From Seminavis robusta (lineage: Eukaryota > Bacillariophyta > Bacillariophyceae > Naviculales > Naviculaceae): a stretch of 64,000 nt of DNA. Below, piece after piece: positions 1 to 11,746 of this stretch (the stretch's first letter is position 1; each line of letters begins with the position of its first letter). The DNA lies in the NCBI GenBank assembly GCA_903772945.1, contig CAICTM010000132.1, positions 1 through 64,000 on the forward strand. Reading direction: 5' to 3'. The translations under genes and the position numbers were made by a program. Under the pieces are notes generated by a model. That model did not search any database. It was not told where the DNA came from and saw only the letters and a list, made by a program, of their open reading frames with translations.

Positions 1-567
1 AGAAGAGGATAACTGGCTACTGCTAGGTAACTAATAAGGGGTAAAGCCCAAGGGCAGTTCCTTACGACCGTGATTCGGTCTTGCGGCTCTGTAAGAGCAA
101 TCGAACAAAGAGGAGTGGGGGCGATCAAACGGCGCTATGGGTCAAAGAAGGAGGATCACCTGTGGTCGAAAGACACAGGGTTCGGTGAAACTCCTACACC
201 AGCGCCTGACTATGCAGGACACTAGGCAGAAGGCACCATAAGAGAAAGGGACCATGGACGGCAAAAAGCAAAATTCCATGGTCCAAAAGCATGTTGGTGG
301 CATCCAGCAATCAGGAAACCAAAACAGTGGGCTGCTTTGGGTTGATTGCTGGCTCCTTCAGCCACATACAGGGTGGCGGGCCAGACTGGTCACTCCAGCA
401 GACATTATGCCCTGCTGGCTTGGAGTCTTGGCTTCAAGCTGTGGTGGTGGGTGACTGTGGTGGTGGGCATACCGGTACGGGGAGAGCAATGTGGACGGAG
501 CAGGGCAAAGGGGGGGCAGGGGACGGGGGGTGCATGGAGGAAAACGAGGAAAGAGAAGGGAGCAAAA
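1..567. other. Intergenic, no gene recognised
   Basis: Several overlapping short frames exist here, but none has a recognisable motif or a convincing start. The stretch around 420-540 is G-rich with GGTGGTGGG runs. It lies just beyond the 3' end of the element remnant on the minus strand and may be its untranslated tail; this is inference only. Confidence 0.4.
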
Positions 568-1007
568 TTAGCGGAAGAGCGCAAGTGCACCATCGGCATC
601 CCAGAGAGAACGACAGTAGCTCATTGTGCCAGCAGGGACACGAGAGCCACGCATGCAGATGTGGCGGGCCCGAAGAATAGCTAGGCTGAGCCGAGCATTA
701 ACGTAGCCACGCACCACTGAGTAAGGGCGTTCCCACTTTGCTCGCTGCAAAGCGGAAATACGTTTGGCGAGTGCATCAGCTTCGGCCCCAAGGAGACCAT
801 CAGCAGAGACAACAAACGGAGTAAAGTGGTGGCATTGTGAAAGACATGCATCGAGATACTTGCGTTTCTTGTCGCGTTCGCCATTGCGAAGGACCTTGTC
901 AGGATCCTTGCAGAGTGAGAAGCAGCATCAAGATTGATGACACGAACATCAATTATGCCGTCAGTTCCACGTTGCCAGAGGCCACGGATTAGGAGATCAC
1001 CTCATTC
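568..1007 (-). mobile_element. Retroelement remnant (RT-associated C-terminal domain)
   Basis: Read on the minus strand, this stretch carries phrases I associate with the region downstream of reverse transcriptase in a retroelement family seen in diatoms and other algae: RGLWQRGTDGIIDVRV, HFTPFVVSADGLLG-like wording, WERPYSVVRGYVNARLSLAI, and MRGSRVPAG. Only the 3' part is present, and no reverse transcriptase or integrase core is visible upstream. The copy is clearly broken, with a few breaks, and is an old fossil. The family (LINE-like or other) cannot be settled from this fragment. The call rests on remembered family wording, not on a search. Confidence 0.4.
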
Positions 1008-1639
1008 CTCGGATGGGGTGAGAAGGTGAGTTCCCACCAGTGAAAAGTGCTCCCTGATGATGCTCCTAAAAAAATATTCTAGTCGTCTACTAGATCTAGA
1101 GGTCTCATGCTTCACTTTTGGCCGATGGCTCTTATGCGGAAGCAAGGGTCATCACAGGGTCACAGTTCTAACTCGTCACTCGCTGAAAGCAGAACTGGGG
1201 TCTTTGCCTTTTAAATCTCAAAGTCTCCATCGAAGAATGACCTGAACTCCGCGTGGGTACGCTGTACAGCTGTATCGCTTGATCAATGAGGCATTGCCCC
1301 ACTGCAACGATGGATGGAGCTTTTGGTCGCCTCCCTCTCGCGCTCATAATGCACGATCAGCACAGAAGGAAGAAAAGAAGAAAAGAAGAAAACCACTTCA
1401 CTGCTTCGTTGTCAAACATTCACTCAGGGTAGTACGAATACTGCATCTTTTCATCACTCTATCATTACTCTAGCTAGCTATCCTTAGTGCCATATCCGCC
1501 GCTTGAAGCCCATTATCCGACGCAACAGGAAGCCATTATCTCGCCCTTACAACGGTACAAGCCTGTGGCAGCTCCTGAACCAACCTGAAGACCATCTGAA
1601 GCCTGTGATTGTCCATTACTACCGTAGTATCCAAGAGCC
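1008..1639. other. Upstream region of the receptor gene
   Basis: No gene is seen. A purine tract (AAGAAAAGAAGAAAAG-like) lies near 1370-1390 and pyrimidine-rich sequence runs up to the ATG at 1640. It is the likely promoter and 5' UTR of the plus-strand receptor gene, but no specific core element is recognisable. Confidence 0.35.
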
Positions 1640-3838
1640 ATGAACCGTCTCTTGCTCCTCGTAGGTCTGCTGGTGGCACCTCTGACTGCCACCAACTCTT
1701 CTGCTGTTGCACGTGACAACACTTGCATTCCCTTTGACTACGTCCATGACCGAGAGGCTGCCAAACCTGCCACCGTGACGCTTCGCGCCGCCGTCTTGAC
1801 CAACACGGTACCCCTGGCATTCTACGACGAGAACATTACCAGTCGCAACAGCATTGCAGAACCCTTTCCTTCCTACCGCGGCTTTCAACCCGCGCTCATG
1901 AGACACTTGATCACCATTGCTGCAGACTTTGACAATATCACGCTCCACTGGGAATTGGAACAAGCGCCGCCCTTTTCGTACGCCAAGCAATTCGAGTACA
2001 TGAGCGTCGACTGCAACTCCACGTCCAACCGTAAGGGAGGATTTCCGTTGGAAGACTGCAATCGTTTGGATCTCATTGTCGGCGACTACTACGGCTATCC
2101 CAGCCGCAGCATCAAGACTCTACTGACGCCTCCCTTGCTGACAACGGCCGCGGCGACGGTGCAGTACGTGCATCGCGCCGCCAACAAACGACAAATCACG
2201 ACTTTACGAGAAGCCGTCGCCTTACAAGAACCCGTCTGTTTGTTGGACGAATCGCATTTTGACGATCAAGCCACGGAGCGCTTTCTCGGATTGCTCGTGG
2301 AACGCTGTTATACGCATGACGAATGTCTCTTATGGCTCAAGGAAGATCGATGTGCCTTGTTTGTCGAAGACAAGCTTCAACTCAATTACCTCGCCGTCAA
2401 GGATCCCGATCTACATGTGACACGACAAACTTTTGACGAACAGTACATTGTCTGGCCCTTGAATGCGCGTCTGGATCCGCAAATTCAACAATTGATCATT
2501 CGATGGATCTACCAAGCCAAAGTCACGGGCATTCTCGATGAACTCTATGACGAATTCTTCTCCATTGCCTTTTGTCCTCTCGGGAGTAGTGGCGTTAATT
2601 GCCATTTGCCCTGCAGCACGGCCCATGGACTGGCGGATCGCTATGGCAATTGCGTCTGTGAATCGACCAAATGGACCGGCAGCGACTGCACTGTCATGAT
2701 GGAAGAAAATACCAATTTGATATCCACCAGTCTCAAAATTGTCTCGTACATTATGGTCGGAATCAATTTCACGGTCGTTGCCATTTGTGCATTTTGGTTG
2801 TGGATCAATCGCAATACCACTCAAGTTAGGGTCTGTCAGCCCATCTTTCTGTCGCTCATTCTCATTGGATGCTTGATCTCCTCAAGCACAATCTTTGCAT
2901 TGGCGGCCGAAGATGAAGGAGAACAAGACGTGCCGGGGTGCATGGCGATTCCGTGGTTGTATAGTGTCGGTTGTAAGTAGTACATGTACATGTACTGCGA
3001 ATTGAAGATGTGTTCTTGGATGGGCTATTCACTCACACGCATTCTATCTACCCTTCTCTTCTTCACACACAGTCTCCATTACGTTCGGTTCCCTTTTTGC
3101 CAAAATTCGACGCGTCTACACACTCTTCAGAGCCGCCGAGCATATTGAAGCCACAGCCATTACCACAACGGAAACACTGTCCATTGTCAATGGCATTCTA
3201 CTCATTGACGTCGTCATCCTGACCACATGGACGGTCGTCGATCCGTTGCAGTGGAAACGCCGCATCACCTCCATGGACAAGTTCGGGGACCCACTCTCCA
3301 GTGAAGGATACTGTCACTCGGATCATTGGATTGTGTTTGCGGGAATTATTGCCGCGCTTCATTTGGGCCTCATGTTGTTGGCCACCGGCATGTGCTATAT
3401 GTCACGAAAGGTAATAAGCTCATGGACATAGTACGGTGTGTGGGAAGTGGCCGGTGCATGCAGCGTCTTTGTATCTCACAAACTGCTCCTCTTCTTCATA
3501 CTCTGCCTCCCAATCGCCAGATTCCTACCAAGTTCCATGAGGGCAAGTATTTGAGCATTGCCATGATTTCTAATCTACAAATTTTTGTCATTGGTCTCCC
3601 CGTCCTGGTCATTCTAGGCAGTGATCCGCAATCGTCGTTCTTTGTCCGAAGTGCCATCATATGGATGAACGATCTCGTCGTTGTCACTGTCATTTTTGGC
3701 AACATCATGTACAGTCATCATCAAGAATCCAAGTCTTCCACGGAATCAACGGACGAGTGTAAGATGATTGCCATGCAAAACGACGTGTTAAAAGAAGGAA
3801 AGAAGACTCTGGTCACCAACATGCTTTTGCAGTCATAA
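1640..3838 (+). CDS. Class C (GABA-B-like) 7TM receptor with solute-binding-like ectodomain
   Basis: Three exons: 1640-2972, 3073-3410 and 3521-3838, giving 662 residues. Introns 2973-3072 (GTAAGT...CAG) and 3411-3520 (GTAATA...CAG) keep the frame and restore continuous helices. Residues 1-17 look like a signal peptide. Residues about 45-320 resemble a type 2 periplasmic amino-acid-binding fold (DLIVGDYY near the first hinge, LDELYDEFF at its end). A Cys-rich EGF-like linker follows (CPLG...CVCES...C, about 322-352). The first helix is at about 366-389, and the third starts near Cys434, followed across the splice by FGSLFAKIRRVYTLF, a class C signature. Family knowledge puts it in the plasma membrane, coupled to G proteins. 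Most animal GABA-B receptors have a type 1 binding fold instead, so this pairing is unusual. The ligand is unknown. Confidence 0.85.
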
Positions 3839-5356
3839 TAAGCAAACATACACAGACACGAGCGCAAGGTCGTTGGAAGCCATTGGGGAGTGTGGTTTGC
3901 TGTTGGTCAGGATCTTGGCGAGGAATGCAAGAAGTCATTGCGGGGGGACGGTTGAAACGAAGGCGCTTGTCCGAGACCCATGCATCGGCATTTGCCAATC
4001 TTTAGTTACCTCCTCTCTTGACAAGAGCTTCCAAGGTCTGAACGCAATGCCGTCCACAAGCGAGACCACACTTGCGCGCACTGGGTGGTCATTCTCTTAC
4101 CAAAGCAGGAGCTGTGGGAACACGTCAAGGACTTTCTTCCCGGCAGCAATCATGCCCAGTGGAACGATGCCTTGCGTGCCGAAGTGGCGTCTTGGTTGGA
4201 CAATCCGCTCTTGAAGGAGTGCATCCAATGCACGAGTGACAATATGCGATTGCAGTGGAGTATGGAAATGGGGAAAAGCAGTGCAACCATTGAAGGAGTG
4301 GTGCAGGCACAGGCCAGGAGTGCCAAAGCGTGCAACTAAATAGAAGGGAAGGAGATTGCTGAGCCTCAGGTCTGTTTTTTTAAATTCAACTCAAACGACA
4401 AAATGTACAGCAGGACCAGTTAGTGCTGTCAGAAAATTTCATAAGAAAGTGCAACAGGGAAGAGAGCTCTAGCACAAAACCGCAAATCGCAGCATGGGAT
4501 CCTGAGCGCAGGGACGCCACAGTTTGACTGTGATTGCAAGCCCCCACACCCACTCTCGAATAGCCTAAGAACCATAGAGAATGCATTGACCTATGCATGC
4601 CAGCTACTACTTTGCTGCACAACGACACATGTGCACCCATTGCTAAGGAGGAACCAGGACCCGGGAAGCCTGGAGATTGCTACGGTCGAAAACCCCGGAT
4701 GCATCCCGAGTCATAAGCTTGTTGCTAGGTTTTGTATTCAGAAGGTTGGAGGTGCCTTGGGGGCTGAGTGAACTGGCCCACCTGACACCGGTAGTCGTAT
4801 CCATGGGCTTCGGTGGCCCCACTGTCCTCACAGTGGTTGTTTGCGGAGGGCGGGGAGTTTGCTTGCATTCTCTTGCAAGAAGCCAACCGAAAAACTGAAA
4901 CCTCGAAGGGGACCCTTCTTATTCTCGTGCATTGGTTCCCAACAGGCTGTACTGGTGCTTCCCTTTGTATGGACTTGCTAAGCTTCATCCCACCCGCGGC
5001 AACTCTACAATGACTGGTCTTGGTAGGACAAAACTACGTTTTGATCTGTTACCAGATCGACGGACATCGCGTCCGGCATCCTTCTTGCGGGCCTTGGCAG
5101 GACAAACTATGTTTAGATTGTCCACTTCGCAGCCTACCAACCAGATGCAACGTAACTACAGTTGATTGGACAAGGCAGCTATGGTGAATAGTGCAAGAAC
5201 CTATTTTGCATAGTTGGATCCGCGAAGACATACATAATATTGGCTTCAACGATGGTTTGCACAGGGTTTGCTCGGACTTGAAAGGAAGTACACTGTAGGA
5301 TGGCGTTGAGGGTATCAATCTGCTGTATGTGTCTTGAAAACTGAAAGCCTTCAACA
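3839..5356. other. Intergenic, with one unexplained open frame
   Basis: No confident gene. An open plus-strand frame at 4085-4339 reads ELWEHVKDFLPGSNHAQW and ALRAEVASWLDNPLLKEC, which looks protein-like, but it has no ATG until near its end. It could be a downstream exon of the receptor gene reached by unusual splicing, or a remnant of a decayed gene. No domain is assigned. The rest (4340-5356) shows nothing recognisable. Confidence 0.35.
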
Positions 5357-6950
5357 TCAGCTTTGTGGAGAAGACTCATCTTCAGGCACTGTGACCCTCC
5401 TCCTCTTTCGTGCAACTTCCCCAGTGCTCTTCTTGTGACTTCGGCCCTTGGTGTAACCTTGCGCCTGTTTTCCATTTGACACCCATGACGCAGGATGTTG
5501 ACAGAGCAGCCCATGTTGCAGAATTGTGATAAGCTCCTGCTCGCTGTCACCTTTAAAACCAAGGAAAGATATCTTCTTCTGCAGGGTCTTGGGAGATATC
5601 ATGTGAACCAAGTCTTGGAGGCATGTATCCTCTGCTTTGGTTTTTTCACGCCCACAGATATTCAAGACTGTGTTGTAATCAATGAGTCTCTGCTTATTGC
5701 TTCCTTCGGTCTGATCCAGGAACCATTCTTTGTTGCCGTGTGCTTGCATTGCACCACAAGTGTTAAGAAATAGTGTGCCATTTGTTACAACCTCCTTACA
5801 GATCAAAGCCACCCACAATTGAGTGTTGTGATCAAGAATTCCGAGCATTGCATCCTGGTATGTTTCGACTTCGGCTTGGTTCTGCAACCTCTGCAGCCTC
5901 AGGTCCATCAGGGTATCACTTTTATCAGCCGCATCTAGTAGCGGCAAGTACAACCCTTCCTTGGCAGTGGCAGCAACCACATTGAGTTCCTGAAGTGTTC
6001 CCTGCTTCAGCAAATCACAGAGATAATCACACAGTACCTGGGTGGCTCTCCATGGATCCCAAATGTGAATGTCCAACCTACTGAGATTCTCCATGTGCAA
6101 CAGCAAGCTCAGGATGGAAAAGTCTGGTGGATGGCTATCACCAAAAAATGAAATGGAAAACTCTTCAATAGAGCAATCCCCCCCACTGTCTTCCAACATT
6201 TTCTTTGCTGAAGCTATCAAGTTTGGGTCTGACCAAGTGTTTGCAGCTTCCTGGGTTGGATCAACATGAAAATGCAACTTTTTTGATAGAGTTGGTGTTA
6301 TGACAGATCAAGCACAGCAGCTGTGACAGCTCAGATGCCTTCCAATCATTGCGGTCAATGGCAAGTTCTTCCACCTTTTCCAAAATCGAACCAATGTTTT
6401 TCATGCTATTGTCGTCATCAAGAGATGTCCTCATTTGCTGCTGAAAGGGTTCATCACCCACTAGCAAATCGTAATGATTATTGTCCCTCAAATAGAACTC
6501 GTCAATTCTTGGCAACATTGCTATCATGAATTCCATCAAATCTTGAGGGAATACAGTGGAGAATAGGACAACTTCCAGTGGAGAGGGATCAGGACTGCAA
6601 TAATTTGGCTCGTACAGTCTTCCTGGAAATGTCTGCACAAGTTCCTTGAGTTTTGCTGTGACTTCTTCTACTGCATATGGGATTGACTGCAGCAAGGGTA
6701 TGGCTGATAGGAAAGACTTTGTCATGAACTCGTGGATGTAGATCTCCCTTAGCTCTTTCTTTTCCACAAGGAATTGTAGAACCTCCCCGGATGCTCCACA
6801 ACAGAAAGCATCCTCAACAACATCCATATTCAGTGCTTCTGGATCTTCATTGTATGCTGCTTGAACCAGTGTCAAGGAAGCACGTGAAATGGCCAGCACA
6901 TGCAGGTCTGAAAGGTTGTGCAGATGCAAGGTGTGCCAGCTAGAGTTCAT
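5357..6950 (-). pseudogene. Ankyrin/LRR-like family member with a frameshift
   Basis: This is a close homologue of the intact 515-residue protein at 29314-30861 and is collinear with it from MNSSWH at 6950 to a basic tail at 5357. The N-terminal part (LHVLAISRASLTLVQAAY...VLQFLVEKK) resembles the ankyrin-like repeats of diatom proteins. The C-terminal half has weak leucine-rich character (LDLRLQRLQ). The frame breaks once near 6270-6290: the minus strand has a run of six A between TC and GTTG where the intact copy has five, so the first frame ends at 6261 and the second is open from 6277. The rest is open over about 530 codons, which suggests a recent pseudogene, a sequencing error in the homopolymer, or frameshift translation. 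Function of the family is unknown. Confidence 0.7.
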
Positions 6951-7993
6951 GGTTTCGGTTTGTTCAACTAACTTGTGTCCTCAGAAAGCTGTGGCGAGAG
7001 AGCTCTTTCAGATCAGGCAGCGCAGGTGGATTCTGGGCGGGAGCAGCAATCTGATGGCGTCTTGTTGTCGGATGGTTTTCGGGAAATCTGAATGATTCAA
7101 TCGGCGAATGATGGAAACCAACCGTCGAATGGCAGCTCTGTGGATCTCAACAAGGAGGACCTAGGATTGAATTCGATTATTCTTCAAAATTCAATCCTCC
7201 ACGATCCTCTAGCTAGTAGTTACGGTAGCTAGACATACAATGAGGGTACCAACGAACCACGCGTTCGTGGTCGAATGACAGGTACAGCACCGTCCGACGG
7301 TTTTCACACAGGATTTAAAAAATCTTGAAATTGCCACGACTGACTGACCGTTTAAAACAATCCCTTAAACAATCCCTTAACTCATCAACTATCCCATAAA
7401 CAATCCCTTCAAGAAACAATCCCTTTTAAAATTGTGCTGGTCAAGTTTTTTGTCAGTGGTGGAAGCTTTTTAAATCCTGAGTGAAAACCGTCGGACGGTC
7501 CAGCACAACATGATGCAAGCGGAAAAAGCTTCCACGATACGGTACCGTAACGGTAGTTACCAGCACCACGCTCCGTCAGGGCAGTAAAGCTAGACAGCAA
7601 AGCTGTTTCAGTCATGCTTCTGACGCCACCAAATCAGCTCTGACGCCACAATTGCATTCTTTTCGATGATGCACCCTTTTATTTGCAACCATCGAGGTTT
7701 TCACGCCGGATCCTCGACTGTCGAGGCACTTTTCTACTCTGGCTACACTGTTGCTGTACAATCCGAGTCAGAGTCATCATGAAACTGGGTTGCTGCGCAG
7801 ATCCCATCCATTATCTTGTGCCTGCAATAAGTTTCTGTTGACCTGCTACCCCTCCGCCACCGAAAACCGACCATCTTGCTTCTTGAGGAGAGACATTGTG
7901 TTCATCCATTGAGGGTATCTAGCAATTCAGAACAGTCATTCTGCTTGAGAAAGGATTATCCCCATATTGAATTCTTTACTACTGAACTACGTA
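6951..7993. other. Intergenic with an inverted-repeat element
   Basis: No gene. It contains the inverted-repeat element at 7289-7499, and a small imperfect inverted repeat near 7160-7200 (GGATTGAATTC...AAATTCAATCC). The part from about 7640 to 7993 is the likely promoter of the CRAL-TRIO gene; no defined core element is visible. Confidence 0.4.
7289..7499. repeat. Inverted-repeat element with CAATCCCTT array (MITE-like)
   Basis: Two 33-bp arms, 7289-7321 and 7467-7499, are inverted copies with one mismatch; each begins ACCGTCCGACGGTTTTCAC read from its outer end. Between them, CAATCCCTT occurs at 7358, 7370, 7401 and 7417, with a degenerate copy (CTATCCCAT) at 7389, all in the same orientation. 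CAGCAC is found just outside both ends (7285-7290 and 7501-7506), a possible target duplication. No protein is encoded. It resembles a small non-autonomous DNA element. Confidence 0.7.
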
Positions 7994-9265
7994 ATGAGAA
8001 TTCGCACTCGTCCTCTATTGAAGGGATCCGTGAGTTTCTTTGACGACGATGAAGATGAAGAAGTGAGTTTTGTGGATGTGGAGCCTCTGTTTGAGACCAT
8101 TCGACAGCAATTCTTCCGCTCTAATCTACGGTCCTCCCAATCCAACTTGCGGTCTTCCCAAACCAGTCTTTCCGCCGCATTTAGCAACCCCAGTAGCCTT
8201 GGTACTACTAATTGCGGCGACCCCGATGAGACCAGTACCAAAGACACGGACAATAACCCGTGGTCCGTGCTGGAAGAGGAGTTTCCATCGGCCAGTCCCT
8301 CGGAATGCCAACGGTTTTGGACGCAATATGGCAACGACAAGGCAAGGGCACCCTTGAAGGCCTATCTGGAATGGCGTGCCCTCTACGAGCCGTACAGTCT
8401 GGGCATTAGCCGTTCTTCCCAACAGGCTCCCATGGACAGCAGTTGGAAACGCTTTAGCACGTCCATTTCTTCCATACGACCCGCCGAGCGAGACCACGAA
8501 GTCTGGGAACAAGCCTGGGAGATTGCCTGGTATCAGGTCGAACGATGCCAACAAGAACCCGACGAAGTCTTTCTCTTTCCTCCGTCCATTTGTGGACACA
8601 GCAGCAAAAAACACGCCAGTGTTCCCGATCTCTCCAAATATCGACGGACACCGATTCCCCAATATCTCTTTGCCCATTACGTTCCCGAGAGCAACAATAT
8701 TCTGGTCCAAGCCTTACCGGCACAAATCGACACCAAATTGGCGTGTGCCGAGATTCATTCCCTCGCCCTCGCCTTGTATTTCTATGATCTCTTTAGTGAA
8801 CTCGATGACACCAATAAAAGTCAACTCGCCACGGGCGATTTGTGGTTGGACGTTCGAGGCGCTCCCCCGTGGGCCAATCCCAAACCACTCCAATTGATTC
8901 CCCTCATTCGGACCGTCTCGACACGATTGTTGGCGGTGCATCCGGAACGACTCAATCGTCTCATTGTCTTTCCCGTACCGGGATGGGCCGTGGCCATTTT
9001 CAATGTCATTTCGGGGGTGTTACCGCAAGTGGTGCGCGAACGGACCGTGCTCGTGGCAGGCAATGCCTCGCACAATTCGACATTACCCATGGACAAGATG
9101 GCCGTGCATATGGATGACGAAACGACAAAGTACGATACACTGCAGGATATGGAACGAGTCCGACGACAAGCTGTCACCAAAGCGGAACGAGTCAAGGAAC
9201 AGTTGCAAAAGAGAGAACAAGATGGTCGAGGAGCCGAATCTCTACAATTCGCTGGCATGCCATGA
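7994..9265 (+). CDS. CRAL-TRIO (Sec14-like) domain protein
   Basis: A 423-residue protein with no intron. The first in-frame ATG is 7994; the open frame starts slightly upstream without an ATG. Residues 103-135 (RFWTQYGNDKARAPLKAYLEWR) fit the helical CRAL-TRIO N-terminal region, and residues about 225-357 fit the lipid-binding domain: WLDVRGA (284-290), then HPERLNRLIVFPVPGW (316-331) and a VISGVLP segment, the usual order of strand, gate helix and floor. The family binds and exchanges phosphoinositides or other small hydrophobic ligands between membranes. The N-terminus is acidic with a duplicated SNLRSSQ (43-56), and the C-terminus is a charged helix (385-410). No signal peptide is seen, so it is probably cytosolic. 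The ligand cannot be inferred. Confidence 0.75.
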   Translation: MRIRTRPLLKGSVSFFDDDEDEEVSFVDVEPLFETIRQQFFRSNLRSSQSNLRSSQTSLSAAFSNPSSLGTTNCGDPDETSTKDTDNNPWSVLEEEFPSASPSECQRFWTQYGNDKARAPLKAYLEWRALYEPYSLGISRSSQQAPMDSSWKRFSTSISSIRPAERDHEVWEQAWEIAWYQVERCQQEPDEVFLFPPSICGHSSKKHASVPDLSKYRRTPIPQYLFAHYVPESNNILVQALPAQIDTKLACAEIHSLALALYFYDLFSELDDTNKSQLATGDLWLDVRGAPPWANPKPLQLIPLIRTVSTRLLAVHPERLNRLIVFPVPGWAVAIFNVISGVLPQVVRERTVLVAGNASHNSTLPMDKMAVHMDDETTKYDTLQDMERVRRQAVTKAERVKEQLQKREQDGRGAESLQFAGMP

Positions 9266-10019
9266 CTGACTGGTGTAGCTATCCAAACATGATGCATATA
9301 TAGCTTGGGTCCAAGGATACCCTCCTTCCCTCCCCGTCGTTTCAGTGCAGTCTTCCTCACGTACGGTACCTACAGTGCAATACCAAACGAGATTGACTGA
9401 ATCTTCTTTGACATCTCAAATGAGAAGGTTTGTTTATAAAGCGGGTCTCTGCGCCAGTAATGTACCAATGATAACAGTTTAAGAGCTATAGCTAGCTGGG
9501 ATTTCTTTCAGGTCTGTTCAACCTTTGAGTGGTGCATGCACGAGAAAACATTATTGCAAGAAGGGCACCTTTTCGTGAACTCTGTGTTGCCGCACCCATC
9601 CTTGAAGAAATCATTCTACCGATCTGTGTCGTTTGCTTCGAAGCATTTGTCACCTGACGGCCCGCTAGCAAAAGCTATCAAGAACCTGTCAGCGCCTCCA
9701 CTTTCTTGCCCAGAAGGAAGGAAGAAGTCCTGACCGTCTCTACAAGCTAGCCAGTCTACTACTAGTGCTGAGCTTTGATGACTTGACTAGACCGAGAGCC
9801 AGATGACTAGCTAGACCGAGAGCCAGACATGACTTGAACAGAGCAACAATTGAAAGAAACACCATCCCGTGAAAAGATGAGAACGAACCTGTAATACAAC
9901 AAAGCCATATAATAGCCAATAGCTCGTTTTACCCTAAAACAACAAATGCAACTCCATCCGTCCATCCTTCATTGCACCCCCAAAATACAAATCATACGAA
10001 CTCAATGAACAAACTCAAA
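9266..10019. other. Intergenic between convergent genes
   Basis: This lies between the 3' ends of the CRAL-TRIO gene (plus) and the ankyrin/LRR-like gene (minus). A short direct repeat (CTAG...ACCGAGAGCCAGA, 9783-9830) is present. Nothing else is recognised. Confidence 0.4.
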
Positions 10020-11746
10020 TCATGGCTCGGACTTTATGGCGGTCGTCGTACTCCGCCGTTTGCGGGTACTCTTCCGTGTTCCCTTCGTGGAGTGTTTTCG
10101 TTTGCGTTTGGATTGTCGTGTGCTTATTGTGTTGTTGGACTTGGGCAACCAAATAGTGGGTGCTTCCCGCAACAATCCGTATTGCATATTGGTAATGAAA
10201 TCTTGTTTGGCCGTGACTGGAATATCCAAAAACTCCAAACATTCCTCGAGTGCTTCTTGCGAAACAATGGCACACAATTCCTTTTGGGGCATGTGTTTGG
10301 TATCACGAGCTCGCGCCCGGCCACAAATATTGAGGAGTGTCCAGTAATCAATTTGCCGTTGTTGGGGATTCCCCTGTTTGCGTTCCAGGAACCATTCCGG
10401 ATTGACATGTGCTTGCATGCGTGTTCCGGAATGTTCGAGTATGGTATCACTGGTCAGATACGAATCGGATATCAGTGCGACTTCCAATTTGGTATTGGAT
10501 TGTTCTAAATGTGACAGCACGGTTTCTTGAGCGCGTTTGACGGCACCAGGATGTTGTAGATTTTGGAGTCTCAAGTCACATAGATTTTGCGATTTGTGTG
10601 CGGCATGAATAAGTGGTAAGAATAGTGTATCGGAATCGGTTTGTGCAATCAAGTCGAGACTTTGGAGTCGTCCCTGTCCCATGAGTTTACAGAGGGTGTC
10701 GCAAATAAAGGAATTGACTGTGAATGCAAGGAAGTCAAAAAGTTAGGTTCGGTGAGCCAAGAAGAAGAGAGTATTGAATAGCACTTTGTTTGTTTTCTGT
10801 CTTGCTTTGTCGTACCTTTCCACGGCTTGGCAATATAGATTTCAACGCCATCAAAACAATTCAATTGCAGCAGTGGTGTCAAAATACTAAAATCGGGTTT
10901 TCGTTCCGTTCCCACAAAACTAATGGATATATCGCGGAGATTGCACTTTTGTTGACTTGATGATGATGGCACTGGCGTCATTAACTGCGCGAGTGTCTTG
11001 TCAAAGGAAAAGGGCCAAATGTCCATGTGCATTTCTCGAACGGCACATGTCGACGCAAATAAGTGTGTCAGAAACTGTTGGAACGTGCGTTCGGTCCAAT
11101 GTTCCCATCGACAATGAAATTCCGAGACTTTTGTGAGGATCAGCCCAATGGCTGCCATGCATCGATCGTCAAATTCGTGTCGCATGGCATTGAAAAAGGC
11201 GGTATGGTCGGTCGGCAAATTGCCGTCACCTCGTAATGTAAATCGCGACTCATTGGTAGGCACCAACCGTATCATACTCTCTAACAATTCCATGGGAAAA
11301 GCGGTACAGCCCAAGACGATACTGACGGGACAGAGTTTGTTGGGATCGGTATTAATGAGGGATTCCGGAAAGGCGTGACAGAGATCATTCAATCGTTGGA
11401 GTGCTTGGCAGGCTTGTGAAATAGTATCTCCAGTAGTAGTAGTAGTAGTATTGTCTGCTGGCTGTGCTGGTTGTGGTGGTTGCAATACAGAAATGGCTTC
11501 GAGAAAGACTTGGCCCATCATGTGCGAGACTTGATACGAATCGGTTCCCTTTTTCTGGACCAAAAACTGAACCACGTCTTGTCGAGCGCCTTTTGAAAAC
11601 GCGTCTTGCAGTACATCGTCCGTCAACGCGAGTGGATCTTGGTCATATGCCATGCGCACCAGCGGCAGTGTGGCCCGTGAAATGGTCAATACGTGCAAGG
11701 GGGTACTCGATTGCAACGTGCGGACCGCCGCGTCGTCAATGTTCAT
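10020..11746 (-). CDS. Ankyrin/LRR-like diatom family protein
   Basis: Two exons on the minus strand, 11746-10816 and 10717-10020, encode 542 residues. The 98-bp intron is GTACGA...CAG and joins KPWK to VNSFICDTLCKLMGQGRL without loss of frame, as comparison with the intron-free homologue at 29314-30861 confirms. The N-terminus (PLHVLTISRATLPLVRMAYDQDP...VVQFLVQKK) is ankyrin-like. The middle and C-terminal half contain LRR-like strands (CNLRDISISF, DLRLQNLQ), and the tail is strongly basic (KRKRKH...RKRRS), a possible nuclear localisation signal. A poly-Thr run (TTTTTTG) comes from an AGT-type triplet repeat near 11430. Identity to the 29314 copy is moderate, so it is an older duplicate. Its function is unknown; such folds usually bind proteins. 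Confidence 0.75.

Noticed and set aside
7409-7615. Minus-strand frame starting MTETALLSSFTALTE, similar to the start of the GPCR-like protein (MAETSSLSSFTAQDK)
   Set aside because: The similarity covers only about 13 low-complexity residues, and the frame then runs into an inverted-repeat element. Treated as chance.
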